A DNA stretch of 64,000 bases, from contig JAPSLL010000014.1 in assembly GCA_031180805.1 (NCBI GenBank), positions 1-64,000 of the forward strand. Direction: 5' to 3'. Position numbers and translations under genes: made by a program. This stretch comes from Bacillus sp. (in: firmicutes) (GTDB taxonomy: Bacteria; Bacillota; Bacilli; Bacillales; Bacillaceae). The notes beneath the pieces are model-generated. The model had not been told where the DNA came from. It saw only the letters and a program-made list of their open reading frames with translations, and did not search any database. Positions within the stretch are counted from its first letter, which is position 1; each line of letters opens with the position of its first letter. Positions 44,093 through 53,096 of this stretch are shown here, piece after piece.

Positions 44093-45952
44093 ATGAAAAT
44101 AACCGAGCTTTTAACAAAAGAGACAATAAAACTAAATCTTGGTTCTGGCTCAAAAGGAGAAGTTATCTCTGAATTAGTAACCGTATTAGAATCAGCTGGA
44201 AAATTAAACAACAAAGAAGAATATGAAAAAGCTGTATTAAATCGTGAGAAGCAAAGTACAACTGGTATTGGTGATGGTATTGCTATTCCCCATGCAAAAA
44301 CAAACGCAGTGAAAAGTCCTGCGATTGCTTTTGGACGATCTAAATCAGGAATTGATTATGAAGCACTTGATGGGCAACCAAGTCATTTGTTTTTTATGAT
44401 TGCAGCCTCTGAAGGAGCGAACAACACGCATTTGGAAGCGTTGTCGAAATTATCTTCAATTTTGATGAAGCAAGAAGTGAGAGACCAGCTATTACAAGCA
44501 AAAATAAGTGAAGAAGTGTTATCAATTATTGATAAATATGATAGGCAAGATGAAGAAGAAGTAGCACCTGCGGGGAATAGTGGGAAAATCTTAGCAGTTA
44601 CCGCTTGTCCAACGGGGATAGCGCATACGTATATGGCAGCTGATTCTTTAAAGGAAAAAGCAAAAGAAATGAATGTATCAATTAAAGTTGAGACAAACGG
44701 TTCAGGTGGGGCGAAAAATGTCTTAACAGATGCAGAGATTGAAGAGGCTACTGCCATTATTGTTGCAGCTGACAAAAATGTTGAAATGGAACGTTTTAAA
44801 GGGAAGCACGTAATCATTGTTCCAGTTGCTGACGGAATCAGAAAACCGCAAGAATTAATTGAACGTGCATTAAAGCAAGATGCAGCCATATATAAAGGAA
44901 ATGGTGAAGGTAAAAAAGAAGATCGCGGTAGTGAAAGATCAGGATTTTATAAGCATTTAATGAATGGTGTTTCAAATATGCTCCCATTTGTTGTTGGTGG
45001 CGGAATTTTAATTGCCCTCTCATTTATGTTCGGTATTCATGCTTCTGATCCTAATCATGAATCTTATAATGCGTTTGCAGCAGCATTAAATACAATTGGT
45101 GGCGGAAATGCATTTGGGTTAATGATTCCTGTATTAGCTGGGTTCATCGCTTTAAGCATTGCGGATCGTCCAGGTTTAGCACCAGGTATGGTCGGTGGAT
45201 TTATGGCAGCACAAGGTGGAGCAGGATTTTTAGGTGGACTAATTGCAGGGTTTTTAGCAGGTTATGTTATTGTGCTATTGAAAAAACTATTATCAGGTCT
45301 TCCAGCTTCATTGGAAGGGATAAAACCAGTTCTTCTTTATCCAGTACTAGGGATATTTTCAGTTGGAATGATTATGTATTTTGTAGTAAACAAACCTGTA
45401 AGTGAATTAAATTTATTAATAAGTGATTTTTTAGGTGGTTTAGGTACAGGAAATTTAGTGTTGCTTGGCTTAATTCTTGGCGGAATGATGGCGATTGATA
45501 TGGGTGGTCCAATCAATAAAGCGGCATTTACTTTCGGGATTGCGATGATTGACGCTGGGAATTTTGCTCCACATGCAGCTGTTATGGCAGGTGGAATGGT
45601 TCCTCCTTTAGGAATTGCACTTGCTACAACAATTTTTAGAAATAAATTTACAAAACGTGAACGTGAGGCAGGTATTACTTGCTATATTATGGGAGCTTCA
45701 TTTATTACTGAGGGGGCTATTCCATTTGCAGCCTCTGATCCAGCACGTGTTATTCCTTCAGTAGTCGCAGGTTCAGCAGTTGCCGGAGCGTTAGCAATGT
45801 TCTTTGGAAATGGTCTTCGTGCCCCTCACGGTGGAGCTTTCGTAATACCACTTGTCGAAGGGAATCCAGTATTATATTTTGTTGCAATTGTAATCGGTGC
45901 TATTGTTACTGCGATTTTGTTAGGAATCTTAAAAAAACCAGTAAACGAATAA
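44093..45952 (+). CDS. fruA: PTS fructose transporter EIIABC
   Basis: A 619-residue fructose permease with EIIA (about residues 1-145; phospho-His in AIPHAKT), EIIB (about 160-260; phospho-Cys in TACPTGIAHTYMAA) and EIIC (about 285-615; several membrane spans, GFMAAQGGAGFLGG, MGGPINKAAFTFG). It takes up fructose as fructose-1-phosphate, the FruK substrate. GGGGGAAG precedes the ATG. A terminator follows. Confidence 0.96.
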   Translation: MKITELLTKETIKLNLGSGSKGEVISELVTVLESAGKLNNKEEYEKAVLNREKQSTTGIGDGIAIPHAKTNAVKSPAIAFGRSKSGIDYEALDGQPSHLFFMIAASEGANNTHLEALSKLSSILMKQEVRDQLLQAKISEEVLSIIDKYDRQDEEEVAPAGNSGKILAVTACPTGIAHTYMAADSLKEKAKEMNVSIKVETNGSGGAKNVLTDAEIEEATAIIVAADKNVEMERFKGKHVIIVPVADGIRKPQELIERALKQDAAIYKGNGEGKKEDRGSERSGFYKHLMNGVSNMLPFVVGGGILIALSFMFGIHASDPNHESYNAFAAALNTIGGGNAFGLMIPVLAGFIALSIADRPGLAPGMVGGFMAAQGGAGFLGGLIAGFLAGYVIVLLKKLLSGLPASLEGIKPVLLYPVLGIFSVGMIMYFVVNKPVSELNLLISDFLGGLGTGNLVLLGLILGGMMAIDMGGPINKAAFTFGIAMIDAGNFAPHAAVMAGGMVPPLGIALATTIFRNKFTKREREAGITCYIMGASFITEGAIPFAASDPARVIPSVVAGSAVAGALAMFFGNGLRAPHGGAFVIPLVEGNPVLYFVAIVIGAIVTAILLGILKKPVNE

Positions 45953-45956
45953 ACAT

Positions 45957-45996
45957 AAGGGCTCAAGTCTTGAAACGAAGATTTGGGCCTTTTTTC
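45957..45996 (+). terminator. Terminator of fruKA
   Basis: AAGGGCTCAAGTCTT pairs with AAGATTTGGGCCTT, with G-U pairs, followed by a T-run. The following 340 bp up to sipT contain no gene. Confidence 0.8.
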
Positions 45997-46305
45997 TATT
46001 ATAATGGAAAAGTTAACGAAATGAATGTTGGGTTTATACTAACTCTCTATGGATCTTCGAATATGTAATTTTGTATTGATAAAAAAAATAGTGCAATGCT
46101 AATAACGTAATTACTCGAAAGCAAATTTAACATGCTAATATAGAATAATAATAAATATGTTACGTCTTCAAGATTACGGATAGATGAAATAAACCTACCG
46201 CAAAAAAACAAACCCCATTTTTTCACTTTATATGATTATTTTGTAAAAAATATAAAAAGTTAAAGGATTTTTTTTATTTATAGCAAATAATTAGTCGTAA
46301 ATAGG

Positions 46306-46311
46306 TATAAT
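46306..46311 (+). promoter_or_regulatory. -10 element of sipT
   Basis: TATAAT, 33 bp before the sipT ATG; the -35 at 17-18 bp is weak. Confidence 0.4.
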
Positions 46312-46343
46312 GGAGATAAGCATTTAATTAGGAGGATTCAACC

Positions 46344-46904
46344 ATGGCACGAACTGAAACAGTATCTTCAAAATCAAAAATTTGGGAATGGACGAAGGCG
46401 ATTGTTTTTGCACTTGGGCTTGCGCTTATCATTCGTTTCTTTATATTTGAACCATATGTTGTTGAAGGATCATCAATGGATCCGACATTAAAAGATGGAG
46501 ATCGCCTTTTTGTAAATAAAACATTGAAATATATCGGAGAAATTAAGAAGGGAGATATCGTCATAATAGAAGGGAAAGAAGAAAATATTCGCTATGTAAA
46601 AAGAATCATTGGTTTACCAGGAGACAAGGTTAGTGCAGAACAAGGAGAAGTATATGTTAACGGAAAGAAGATTTCAGAGCCTTATTTAGCAGCTAATGAA
46701 GAGGAAGCGGAAGAAATGGGCTTGCTTCTAACGAGCGATTTTGAAGAAATTGAAGTTCCCGAAGATAAGTACTTCGTTATGGGAGATAATCGCCTTGATA
46801 GCATGGATAGCCGCAATGGACTTGGATTAATAGAATCAGATAGAATCTTAGGTAAATCGGAATTTATTTTTTTTCCGTTAAGTCATTTTAGTAAAACAGA
46901 ATAG
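46344..46904 (+). CDS. sipT: Type I signal peptidase SipT
   Basis: A 186-residue membrane protease that cleaves signal peptides. One N-terminal span (about residues 17-36), then Ser44 in GSSMDPTL and Lys86 in YVKRIIGLPGD as the Ser-Lys dyad, and the box E motif MGDNRLDSMDSR near the C-terminus. A gene of this type follows fruA in B. subtilis (sipT), so the name is supported by position. TAGGAGG precedes the ATG. Confidence 0.93.
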   Translation: MARTETVSSKSKIWEWTKAIVFALGLALIIRFFIFEPYVVEGSSMDPTLKDGDRLFVNKTLKYIGEIKKGDIVIIEGKEENIRYVKRIIGLPGDKVSAEQGEVYVNGKKISEPYLAANEEEAEEMGLLLTSDFEEIEVPEDKYFVMGDNRLDSMDSRNGLGLIESDRILGKSEFIFFPLSHFSKTE

Positions 46905-46908
46905 CGAT

Positions 46909-46940
46909 AAAAAAGATAGAGGAAAACCTCTATCTTTTTT
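46909..46940 (+). terminator. Terminator of sipT
   Basis: AAAAAAGATAGAGG pairs perfectly with CCTCTATCTTTTTT around a 4-nt loop; further T follow. Confidence 0.92.
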
Positions 46941-47106
46941 TTAAAACAGCTCAAAGGTGCTTGATGAAAAAACTGGATACACAAGCGAAATAGCTCATTC
47001 TTAAATTTATATAACGGACAGGGAACTTTTACTTTTCTTTGTAACATTTTTACATATGGTTCGACTACTTCTGTAAGCGTTAAAAAAATTAAAAAGGATG
47101 ATTTAG

Positions 47107-48066
47107 ATGAAAAGAATTTTCTCAATCATTTCTCTTAGCTTACTGATTATGTTATTTACAGGTTGCAGTAACCATTCAAGTGAAGAAAACAGTCAAGCTG
47201 ACAAAGCGCCATCAGAGGCGGAGTCGAAAAGCAGTCTTACTAATCAAGCAGAAGTGGAACAAGATGTAAATATGAAATCAGAAACTGAAGTTAATATGGA
47301 CCAAAAGGATAATGAAACAGCTGAGATAAAGGAGATGAATCAACAGGCAAGAAAGGTTATTTACACAGCAAACCTGTCTATTAAAGTTGAAAGTTATGAG
47401 CAAACATTAAAGCTTATTCAACAAAAATTATCTGAAGCAAACGGCTATATTGTTAATTCTAATTCAAACTCTATCGGTGAAGATGAAGGTTTAGAGGGGA
47501 CAATTACTGTCCGAATTCCACAAAATAAATTTGAATCATTTATACAAGCTGTTGAAGCTGGAAGTACAAAGGTAATCGAGCGAAACATTACTGGACAGGA
47601 TGTAACAGAGGAATTTGTAGACTTAGAATCTCGCTTGAAATCAAAGCAAGTTGTAGAAGCGCGTTTATTAGACTTTATGAAAAATGCAGAAAAGACAGAA
47701 GACTTGTTAAAAATTTCAACAGATTTGGCAACTGTCCAAGAAGAAATCGAACAGATAAAAGGGAGGATGAATTATCTTTCTAATCAAGTTGAGCTATCTA
47801 CGGTTACAATTTATATGACACAGGATTCGGTAAAAGTGCCATCACTTGATAATGAAAACTTAAATACTTGGGAGAAAACGAAGGAACAATTTATGAAGAG
47901 TTTAAACTTTTTATTGCAGGCGGGCTCTAGCTTATTTGTCCTTTTCGTAGGAAGTCTACCAATTCTTATCCTAATAGGTGGTTTACTCTTTCTATTTTGG
48001 CTTCTTGTAATAAAGAGACGTAAACAAAATGGAAAACCACCTAAAATTGATCAAACTAACGATTAA
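47107..48066 (+). CDS. DUF4349 domain lipoprotein
   Basis: A 319-residue surface lipoprotein with lipobox LFTGC (Cys20), a Ser/Glu/Lys-rich linker, then the DUF4349 domain from QQARKVIYTANLSIKVESYEQTL to ELSTVTIYMTQ (about residues 78-238). It contains a coiled-coil section (EDLLKISTDLATVQEEIEQIKGR). A C-terminal membrane span (about 270-300) with a basic tail follows. The function is not established for this family. Its stop overlaps that of the convergent membrane protein gene by 4 bp. Confidence 0.87.
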   Translation: MKRIFSIISLSLLIMLFTGCSNHSSEENSQADKAPSEAESKSSLTNQAEVEQDVNMKSETEVNMDQKDNETAEIKEMNQQARKVIYTANLSIKVESYEQTLKLIQQKLSEANGYIVNSNSNSIGEDEGLEGTITVRIPQNKFESFIQAVEAGSTKVIERNITGQDVTEEFVDLESRLKSKQVVEARLLDFMKNAEKTEDLLKISTDLATVQEEIEQIKGRMNYLSNQVELSTVTIYMTQDSVKVPSLDNENLNTWEKTKEQFMKSLNFLLQAGSSLFVLFVGSLPILILIGGLLFLFWLLVIKRRKQNGKPPKIDQTND

Positions 48067-48323
48067 ATCGCAAGGAGCGTTAATAGTAACATCGTGACAA
48101 AAACAGTTCCTAAAACCATCAAAACACTTATTAAAATGGACATTTTTTTATCAATTGGCAAATAGTTCGAAATAAATTTTTTCGTAGAAAAATTGATAAT
48201 AATATAAAGGAAGATTACCCCGATAATGAATGTCAATCCTTTTGATTGAAAACCAAGAAAAGCAAAATAAAGACCTGATATAAAGATAAGTAGGCAGTAT
48301 TCGATTAATGTATGTAATTTCAT
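48063..48323 (-). CDS. Small membrane protein, unknown
   Basis: An 86-residue protein with three predicted spans (about residues 5-25, 30-48 and 62-84), no family recognised. ATG 48321-48323 follows AAAGGAGAG; the longer frame to 48341 has no site. It converges on the DUF4349 gene with a 4-bp stop overlap. Confidence 0.7.
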   Translation of the reverse strand: MKLHTLIEYCLLIFISGLYFAFLGFQSKGLTFIIGVIFLYIIINFSTKKFISNYLPIDKKMSILISVLMVLGTVFVTMLLLTLLAI

Positions 48324-48429
48324 GATGAACTCTCCTTTCACTAATAAATTATTTTATCATATCTTCTTTAAATCGACTAAATAAGGAGGAACAATTGTGT
48401 GAAATGTTGAATGTATAAAATAGGAAATT

Positions 48430-48954
48430 ATGAAAATGAGTGAAGGGGGATTTTTCCAAAAGATGAATTCGATAAAAGCAGTTACGAATATGCTCTTTGA
48501 TGAGCTAGAATTAGCGGTTAAAACAACTACAAATTTACTATTAAAAATAGAGGATAAGCAATGGGGATTTAGACCAACTAAAAATATGAGATCACTAGAG
48601 GAGCTTGTTCACCATTTAATCGCAATTCCACGCTCTGATTTAACCTGTCTCATGCTGGAAAAAAGTATGGAGGAATATGAAAAAGTAGAAAAGGAAATCG
48701 CGGAGGTTAATGATCGAGAAAAGTTAGGAGAAATGATGAAGGAGAACCTTAGCGTTTTAAAAAATTACGTCAACTCACTTAGTGAGGATGAGCTATTGAA
48801 TAAAAAAACAAAGCCATTTTACTATGAACAAGGCGGCCATGTCCAAATAAAATGGCTAATGGAAATCGTTACTCATACGTATCACCATCGTGCACAGTTA
48901 TTCAATTATCTTAAACAGTTAAATCATCCTGTTAATATGTTTGATTTGTATTAA
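48430..48954 (+). CDS. DinB family protein
   Basis: A 174-residue four-helix metal-binding protein of the DinB/YfiT group. Metal ligands are the His in ELVHHLIAIP (about residue 62) and the His pair in THTYHHRAQL (about 154-159). DinB-like proteins include thiol-dependent transferases, but the substrate is unknown here. AGGAA precedes ATG 48430. The kinase-like gene starts 9 bp after its stop. Confidence 0.85.
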   Translation: MKMSEGGFFQKMNSIKAVTNMLFDELELAVKTTTNLLLKIEDKQWGFRPTKNMRSLEELVHHLIAIPRSDLTCLMLEKSMEEYEKVEKEIAEVNDREKLGEMMKENLSVLKNYVNSLSEDELLNKKTKPFYYEQGGHVQIKWLMEIVTHTYHHRAQLFNYLKQLNHPVNMFDLY

Positions 48955-48963
48955 CTGTAAATC

Positions 48964-49866
48964 ATGATGTTACCAGAAAAATTTATTTATACAATAAAAT
49001 CAGTACATAAGGAACATGGTGAACGGTGGTTACGTAAATTTCCAGATTTAATTAAAGAATGTGAGGAGCAATGGTCGATTAAGGTCTTATCTCCATATGA
49101 ATTGTCCTATAATTTCGTCGCACCAGTTCTTCATAAGGATGGTAGAAGGATGGTTCTGAAGCTCGTTGTCCCGGGAAATGATGCATTACATAATGAAGTA
49201 GAAGCTTTAACATTATTTGATGGTGATGGAATTGCAAAAATAATCGACTATGATTTAAATAAAGGGTTAATGCTCTTAGAATGTATTGAGCCTGGTGTAA
49301 AGCTTTCAACGATCAAAGACAATAAACAAGCGACGATGATTATCGCTAAAGTAATGAAGAAATTATGGAAGCCTGCACCTGAAAATACAAAACTCCCTAC
49401 CATTTTTCAAAGGATTAATGAATTTTCTAACATCCGAAAAACACACCCTAATGGAATCGGACCAATAACAAAAGAAATGCTGATTGAAGCGGAAAAATTA
49501 TATGCTCATTTAGGGAGCACGATTAATCAATTATCTTTGCTTCATGGTGATTTACATCATTACAATGTCCTCGCTTCTGGAAAGGAATCATGGGTTGCGA
49601 TCGATCCAAAGGGGTTAATTGGTGAAAAGGAATATGATGTGACGCAATATATGTTGAATGAACTCCCAGAACAAAATGTAGAGGAAACGATTACGGAACG
49701 ACTCGAACTATTTGCTAAACAGCTTCATTTATCAAAGGAAAGAATGATTAAATGGTGTTATTGTCATACGATATTAAGCTGTTATTGGGATATTAAAGAC
49801 TTTGGAAAGGCATCAATGAAATGGGTCATCGTCATGAATATTTTTAGGAAAATGAAGAATATGTGA
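48964..49866 (+). CDS. Aminoglycoside phosphotransferase family protein (APH(6)/hydroxyurea kinase-like)
   Basis: A 300-residue small-molecule kinase of the APH fold. The catalytic loop reads LLHGDLHHYNVL and the metal-binding motif AIDPKGLIGE, both as in StrB-type aminoglycoside/hydroxyurea kinases. The N-lobe has MVLKLVVP with the ATP Lys. No good ribosome binding site precedes its ATG, so it is probably coupled to the DinB gene. Whether it phosphorylates an antibiotic or a native metabolite is unknown. Confidence 0.85.
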   Translation: MMLPEKFIYTIKSVHKEHGERWLRKFPDLIKECEEQWSIKVLSPYELSYNFVAPVLHKDGRRMVLKLVVPGNDALHNEVEALTLFDGDGIAKIIDYDLNKGLMLLECIEPGVKLSTIKDNKQATMIIAKVMKKLWKPAPENTKLPTIFQRINEFSNIRKTHPNGIGPITKEMLIEAEKLYAHLGSTINQLSLLHGDLHHYNVLASGKESWVAIDPKGLIGEKEYDVTQYMLNELPEQNVEETITERLELFAKQLHLSKERMIKWCYCHTILSCYWDIKDFGKASMKWVIVMNIFRKMKNM

Positions 49867-49889
49867 TAAAATCCAACGTCAAATGAAAG

Positions 49890-49920
49890 AGTGGTTCAAC
49901 ATTACAGTGAACCACTTTTT
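49890..49920 (+). terminator. Terminator after the kinase gene
   Basis: AGTGGTTCA pairs with TGAACCACT, followed by TTTTT. The 240 bp beyond it up to 50159 hold no gene. Confidence 0.88.
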
Positions 49921-50159
49921 CTATTGGGTTTTATAAAATTTTTGTCATTCGTTTTTAGAACATTGAGGTGAGAGACTCCTGTAAAAAGAAGCACGCAGAG
50001 TACAAAAGGAATCAAGAAGATTACGAGATGATTTAAGGGGTAAGAGAAGCCGATTATAAAGAATTTATTAAAATCGCTTATAAAATATTGATAATGTTGT
50101 TAAAAACTGTTAAAAATAGATTGTTATACTTATTGAAGTAGATTCAGAGGAGGGGTTAC

Positions 50160-51062
50160 ATGACAAAATCATTTATTACAGTAAATGAGGGGAAAAACAC
50201 ACATTGGCGGTACATAAGCTCGCTTCTCGTCATATTAGCATTTATGCTTATTATTGGAACAGTTGTCTATTTAATTGCAGTGTTAATCGCAGGACTAATT
50301 AACCCTGATTTGATTAATTTCGATGAAATGGTCAATGAAGGGGTCCTTTTAACAGATCCATTGGTGGATTTTTACCTTTATCATATCGTCAATATCATTA
50401 CAGTTCTGGGAATTTGGCTAGCGGTAAAAACGATTTTAAAAAGACGTTTTATTTCACTTATTACGCCTTATAGTAAAATGAATTGGTCTAAAATATTTTT
50501 TGGTTTCTTTATCTCACTAGCTATATTGGCAATATTTTCAATACTAGATTTTGCACTTTTCCCAAACGATTACTCTTTTAATGAATTTGATGCATCACGG
50601 TTTGCATGGCTTGTCGTCGCATGTTTCTTATTAGTACCAATACAAACAACATCTGAAGAATTATTATTTAGAGGTTTCTTATTGCAATGGGCCGGGAAAA
50701 TCACGAAACATCCGCTTATCCTCACAATTATTATTGGTGGGATATTTGGGAGTTTGCACTTTTTTAATCCCGAGATGGAGCATGGAGCATTTTGGGTAGC
50801 GGTTGATTATTTAGCAATGGGCTTTATTTGGACATATATTACAGTGAAAACGAACAGTTCAGAATACTCAATAGGAGCACATGCAGCAAATAATATGTTT
50901 TTATGTATTTTCCTCACAATGGAGGACACAGTTGTTGGGGATATTCCTTCGTTATTTGTTGTGACAAATGTTAATGCGATGACATCCGCGATAACAACAG
51001 TCATAACAGGGCTAATATTCATGTTTATCGTTTTACGGAGACAAAAACGGAAGGAAGCGTAA
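50160..51062 (+). CDS. CPBP family intramembrane metalloprotease
   Basis: A 300-residue polytopic protein with about eight spans. The CAAX-protease/bacteriocin-processing motifs are complete: EELLFRGF (Glu-Glu-x3-Arg), FGSLHFF (His) and GAHAANNMF (second His). The substrate is unknown; family members process prenylated proteins or bacteriocin-related peptides, or give self-immunity. GAGGAGGGG precedes the ATG. It is an individual unit closed by a terminator. Confidence 0.9.
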   Translation: MTKSFITVNEGKNTHWRYISSLLVILAFMLIIGTVVYLIAVLIAGLINPDLINFDEMVNEGVLLTDPLVDFYLYHIVNIITVLGIWLAVKTILKRRFISLITPYSKMNWSKIFFGFFISLAILAIFSILDFALFPNDYSFNEFDASRFAWLVVACFLLVPIQTTSEELLFRGFLLQWAGKITKHPLILTIIIGGIFGSLHFFNPEMEHGAFWVAVDYLAMGFIWTYITVKTNSSEYSIGAHAANNMFLCIFLTMEDTVVGDIPSLFVVTNVNAMTSAITTVITGLIFMFIVLRRQKRKEA

Positions 51063-51132
51063 TTTGAATAACTCATTTTTGATTAATTATGCTAATCAAA
51101 AAGCTGTTTGAAAATTAAATATACATTATTTT

Positions 51133-51157
51133 AAGCCTTGTCTAACAAGGCTTTTAC
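51133..51157 (+). terminator. Terminator after CPBP gene
   Basis: AAGCCTTGT pairs with ACAAGGCTT around a 3-nt loop, followed by TTACT. Confidence 0.75.
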
Positions 51158-51282
51158 TATGTAAAAGGCATAATGAATTTTAAAAATTATTTTTTAAATT
51201 ATCTCATTTGTTGTTTTCTTAATTAGTTTTTCGCAAAAAGAAACACTATATATTGGTGATAGTATAAAAATCTTTTAGTAAG

Positions 51283-51291
51283 TGTTATAAT
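51283..51291 (+). promoter_or_regulatory. Extended -10 promoter of ykpA
   Basis: TGT-TATAAT with no evident -35, 35 bp before the ykpA ATG. Confidence 0.45.
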
Positions 51292-51325
51292 TGGAGAGGA
51301 TGTTTAAAGTATTGGAGGCTGTTTC

Positions 51326-52945
51326 ATGATTCAAGTTACAAATGTTAGCTTACGATTTGGAGATCGCAAGCTTTTTGAAGATGTTAATATTAAATTTACT
51401 CCGGGAAATTGTTACGGTTTAATCGGTGCAAATGGTGCTGGAAAATCAACGTTTTTAAAGATTCTTTCAGGTGATATAGAAGCTCAAACTGGTGAAGTAA
51501 GCATGGCACCTGGTGAACGATTAGCGGTATTAAAGCAAAACCATTTCGAATATGAAGAACATGAAGTACTTAAAACGGTTATAATGGGGCATAAACGTCT
51601 GTATGAAGTTATGCAAGAAAAAGATGCTATTTATATGAAAGCTGATTTTACAGATGAAGATGGAATGAGAGCTGCTGAGTTAGAAGGAGAATTTGCAGAA
51701 CTAAACGGTTGGGAAGCTGAAAGTGAAGCTGCAATCCTGTTAAAAGGACTTGGGATTTCTGAGGAGTTTCATTCGAAAAAAATGGCTGATTTAACTGGTG
51801 GAGAAAAGGTAAAGGTTTTATTAGCACAGGCATTGTTTGGTGAGCCAGACGTTCTATTATTGGACGAGCCTACTAACCATCTAGATATTCATGCGATTCA
51901 ATGGCTTGAAGAATTTTTGATTAATTTTGAGAATACAGTTATTGTTGTTTCCCATGACCGTCACTTCTTAAATAAAGTTTGTACACATATCGCTGATTTA
52001 GATTTCGCGAAAATTAAAATTTATGTAGGAAACTACGATTTTTGGTATGAATCTAGCCAATTAGCATTGAAATTATCACAAGAGGCGAATAAGAAGAAAG
52101 AAGAAAAAATTAAAGAGCTGCAAAATTTTATCGCTCGATTTAGTGCAAATGCATCTAAGTCTAAACAAGCTACATCTCGTAAAAAGTTATTAGATAAAAT
52201 TTCCCTTGATGACATTCAACCATCATCACGCAGATATCCTTATGTTAACTTTACACCTGACCGTGAAATTGGGAATGATGTCCTACGAGTGGAAGGACTT
52301 TCTAAAACAATTGATGGCGAAAAGGTATTAGATAACATTAGCTTTATTATGAATAAGGAAGATAAAATTGCGTTAGTTGGTCGAAATGAAATTGCGATTA
52401 CAACTCTATTTAAAATTTTGGCTGGCGAAATGGAGCCAGATAGCGGTACGTTTAAATGGGGAGTTACAACATCGCAAAGCTACTTTCCAAAGGATAATAG
52501 CGAATATTTTTCTGGTAATGAACCAAGCCTAGTGGATTGGTTACGTCAGTATTCTCCAAATGACCAAAGTGAAAGCTTTCTTCGTGGATTTTTAGGTCGT
52601 ATGCTTTTTTCAGGTGAAGAGGTATTGAAAAAGCCAAGTGTATTATCTGGAGGAGAAAAGGTTCGTTGTATGCTTTCTAAAATGATGTTAAGTGGGGCAA
52701 ATGTTTTATTATTGGATGAGCCAACAAACCACTTAGATTTAGAGTCAATTACAGCTCTAAATAATGGATTAGTTGCCTATAAAGGTGCTATGATATTCAC
52801 TTCACATGACCATCAATTCGTTCAAACAATTGCTAACCGAATTATCGAAGTGACTCCAAACGGAATTGTTGATAAACAAATGACATATGATGAGTTTTTA
52901 GAAGATGCAAATGTTCAAAAGCAAGTAAAGGAACTTTATGCTTAA
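51326..52945 (+). CDS. ykpA: ABC-F family ATPase YkpA
   Basis: A 539-residue cytosolic protein with two ABC domains and an interdomain linker of about 80 residues (KLSQEANKKKEEKIKELQNF); ABC-F proteins act on the ribosome. Domain 1 has Walker A GANGAGKST, signature LTGGEKVKV and Walker B LLLDEPTNHLD. Domain 2 keeps signature LSGGEKVRC and Walker B LLLDEPTNHLD, but its Walker A is altered to GRNEIAITT, with Ile in place of Lys. This altered P-loop is known in part of the YbiT/YkpA group. Position matches B. subtilis ykpA. Confidence 0.93.
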   Translation: MIQVTNVSLRFGDRKLFEDVNIKFTPGNCYGLIGANGAGKSTFLKILSGDIEAQTGEVSMAPGERLAVLKQNHFEYEEHEVLKTVIMGHKRLYEVMQEKDAIYMKADFTDEDGMRAAELEGEFAELNGWEAESEAAILLKGLGISEEFHSKKMADLTGGEKVKVLLAQALFGEPDVLLLDEPTNHLDIHAIQWLEEFLINFENTVIVVSHDRHFLNKVCTHIADLDFAKIKIYVGNYDFWYESSQLALKLSQEANKKKEEKIKELQNFIARFSANASKSKQATSRKKLLDKISLDDIQPSSRRYPYVNFTPDREIGNDVLRVEGLSKTIDGEKVLDNISFIMNKEDKIALVGRNEIAITTLFKILAGEMEPDSGTFKWGVTTSQSYFPKDNSEYFSGNEPSLVDWLRQYSPNDQSESFLRGFLGRMLFSGEEVLKKPSVLSGGEKVRCMLSKMMLSGANVLLLDEPTNHLDLESITALNNGLVAYKGAMIFTSHDHQFVQTIANRIIEVTPNGIVDKQMTYDEFLEDANVQKQVKELYA

Positions 52946-52955
52946 TTTATAAAAA

Positions 52956-53007
52956 GGATGGTGGCTCAAAACCAAAGGTTCAGACCCTTTTGAGTCACCC
53001 TCTTTTT
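52956..53007 (+). terminator. Terminator repeat, short copy
   Basis: GGTGGCTCAAAA pairs with TTTTGAGTCACC (one G-U pair), followed by CTCTTTTT; inner AAAGG/CCCTTT. Its sequence repeats the outer arms of the larger hairpin at 42709-42833. Confidence 0.85.
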
Positions 53008-53096
53008 CATGTCTCGGAATTTTTTACAAAATGAGAACTTTTAGACATTTTCTATATAAAGTAAATGTATAGCAATAGCAATGGAGTGATATTCTG

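Noticed and set aside
49979-50045. Short GTG frame of 22 codons before the CPBP gene
   Set aside because: Too short, biased composition, no supporting site or homology.
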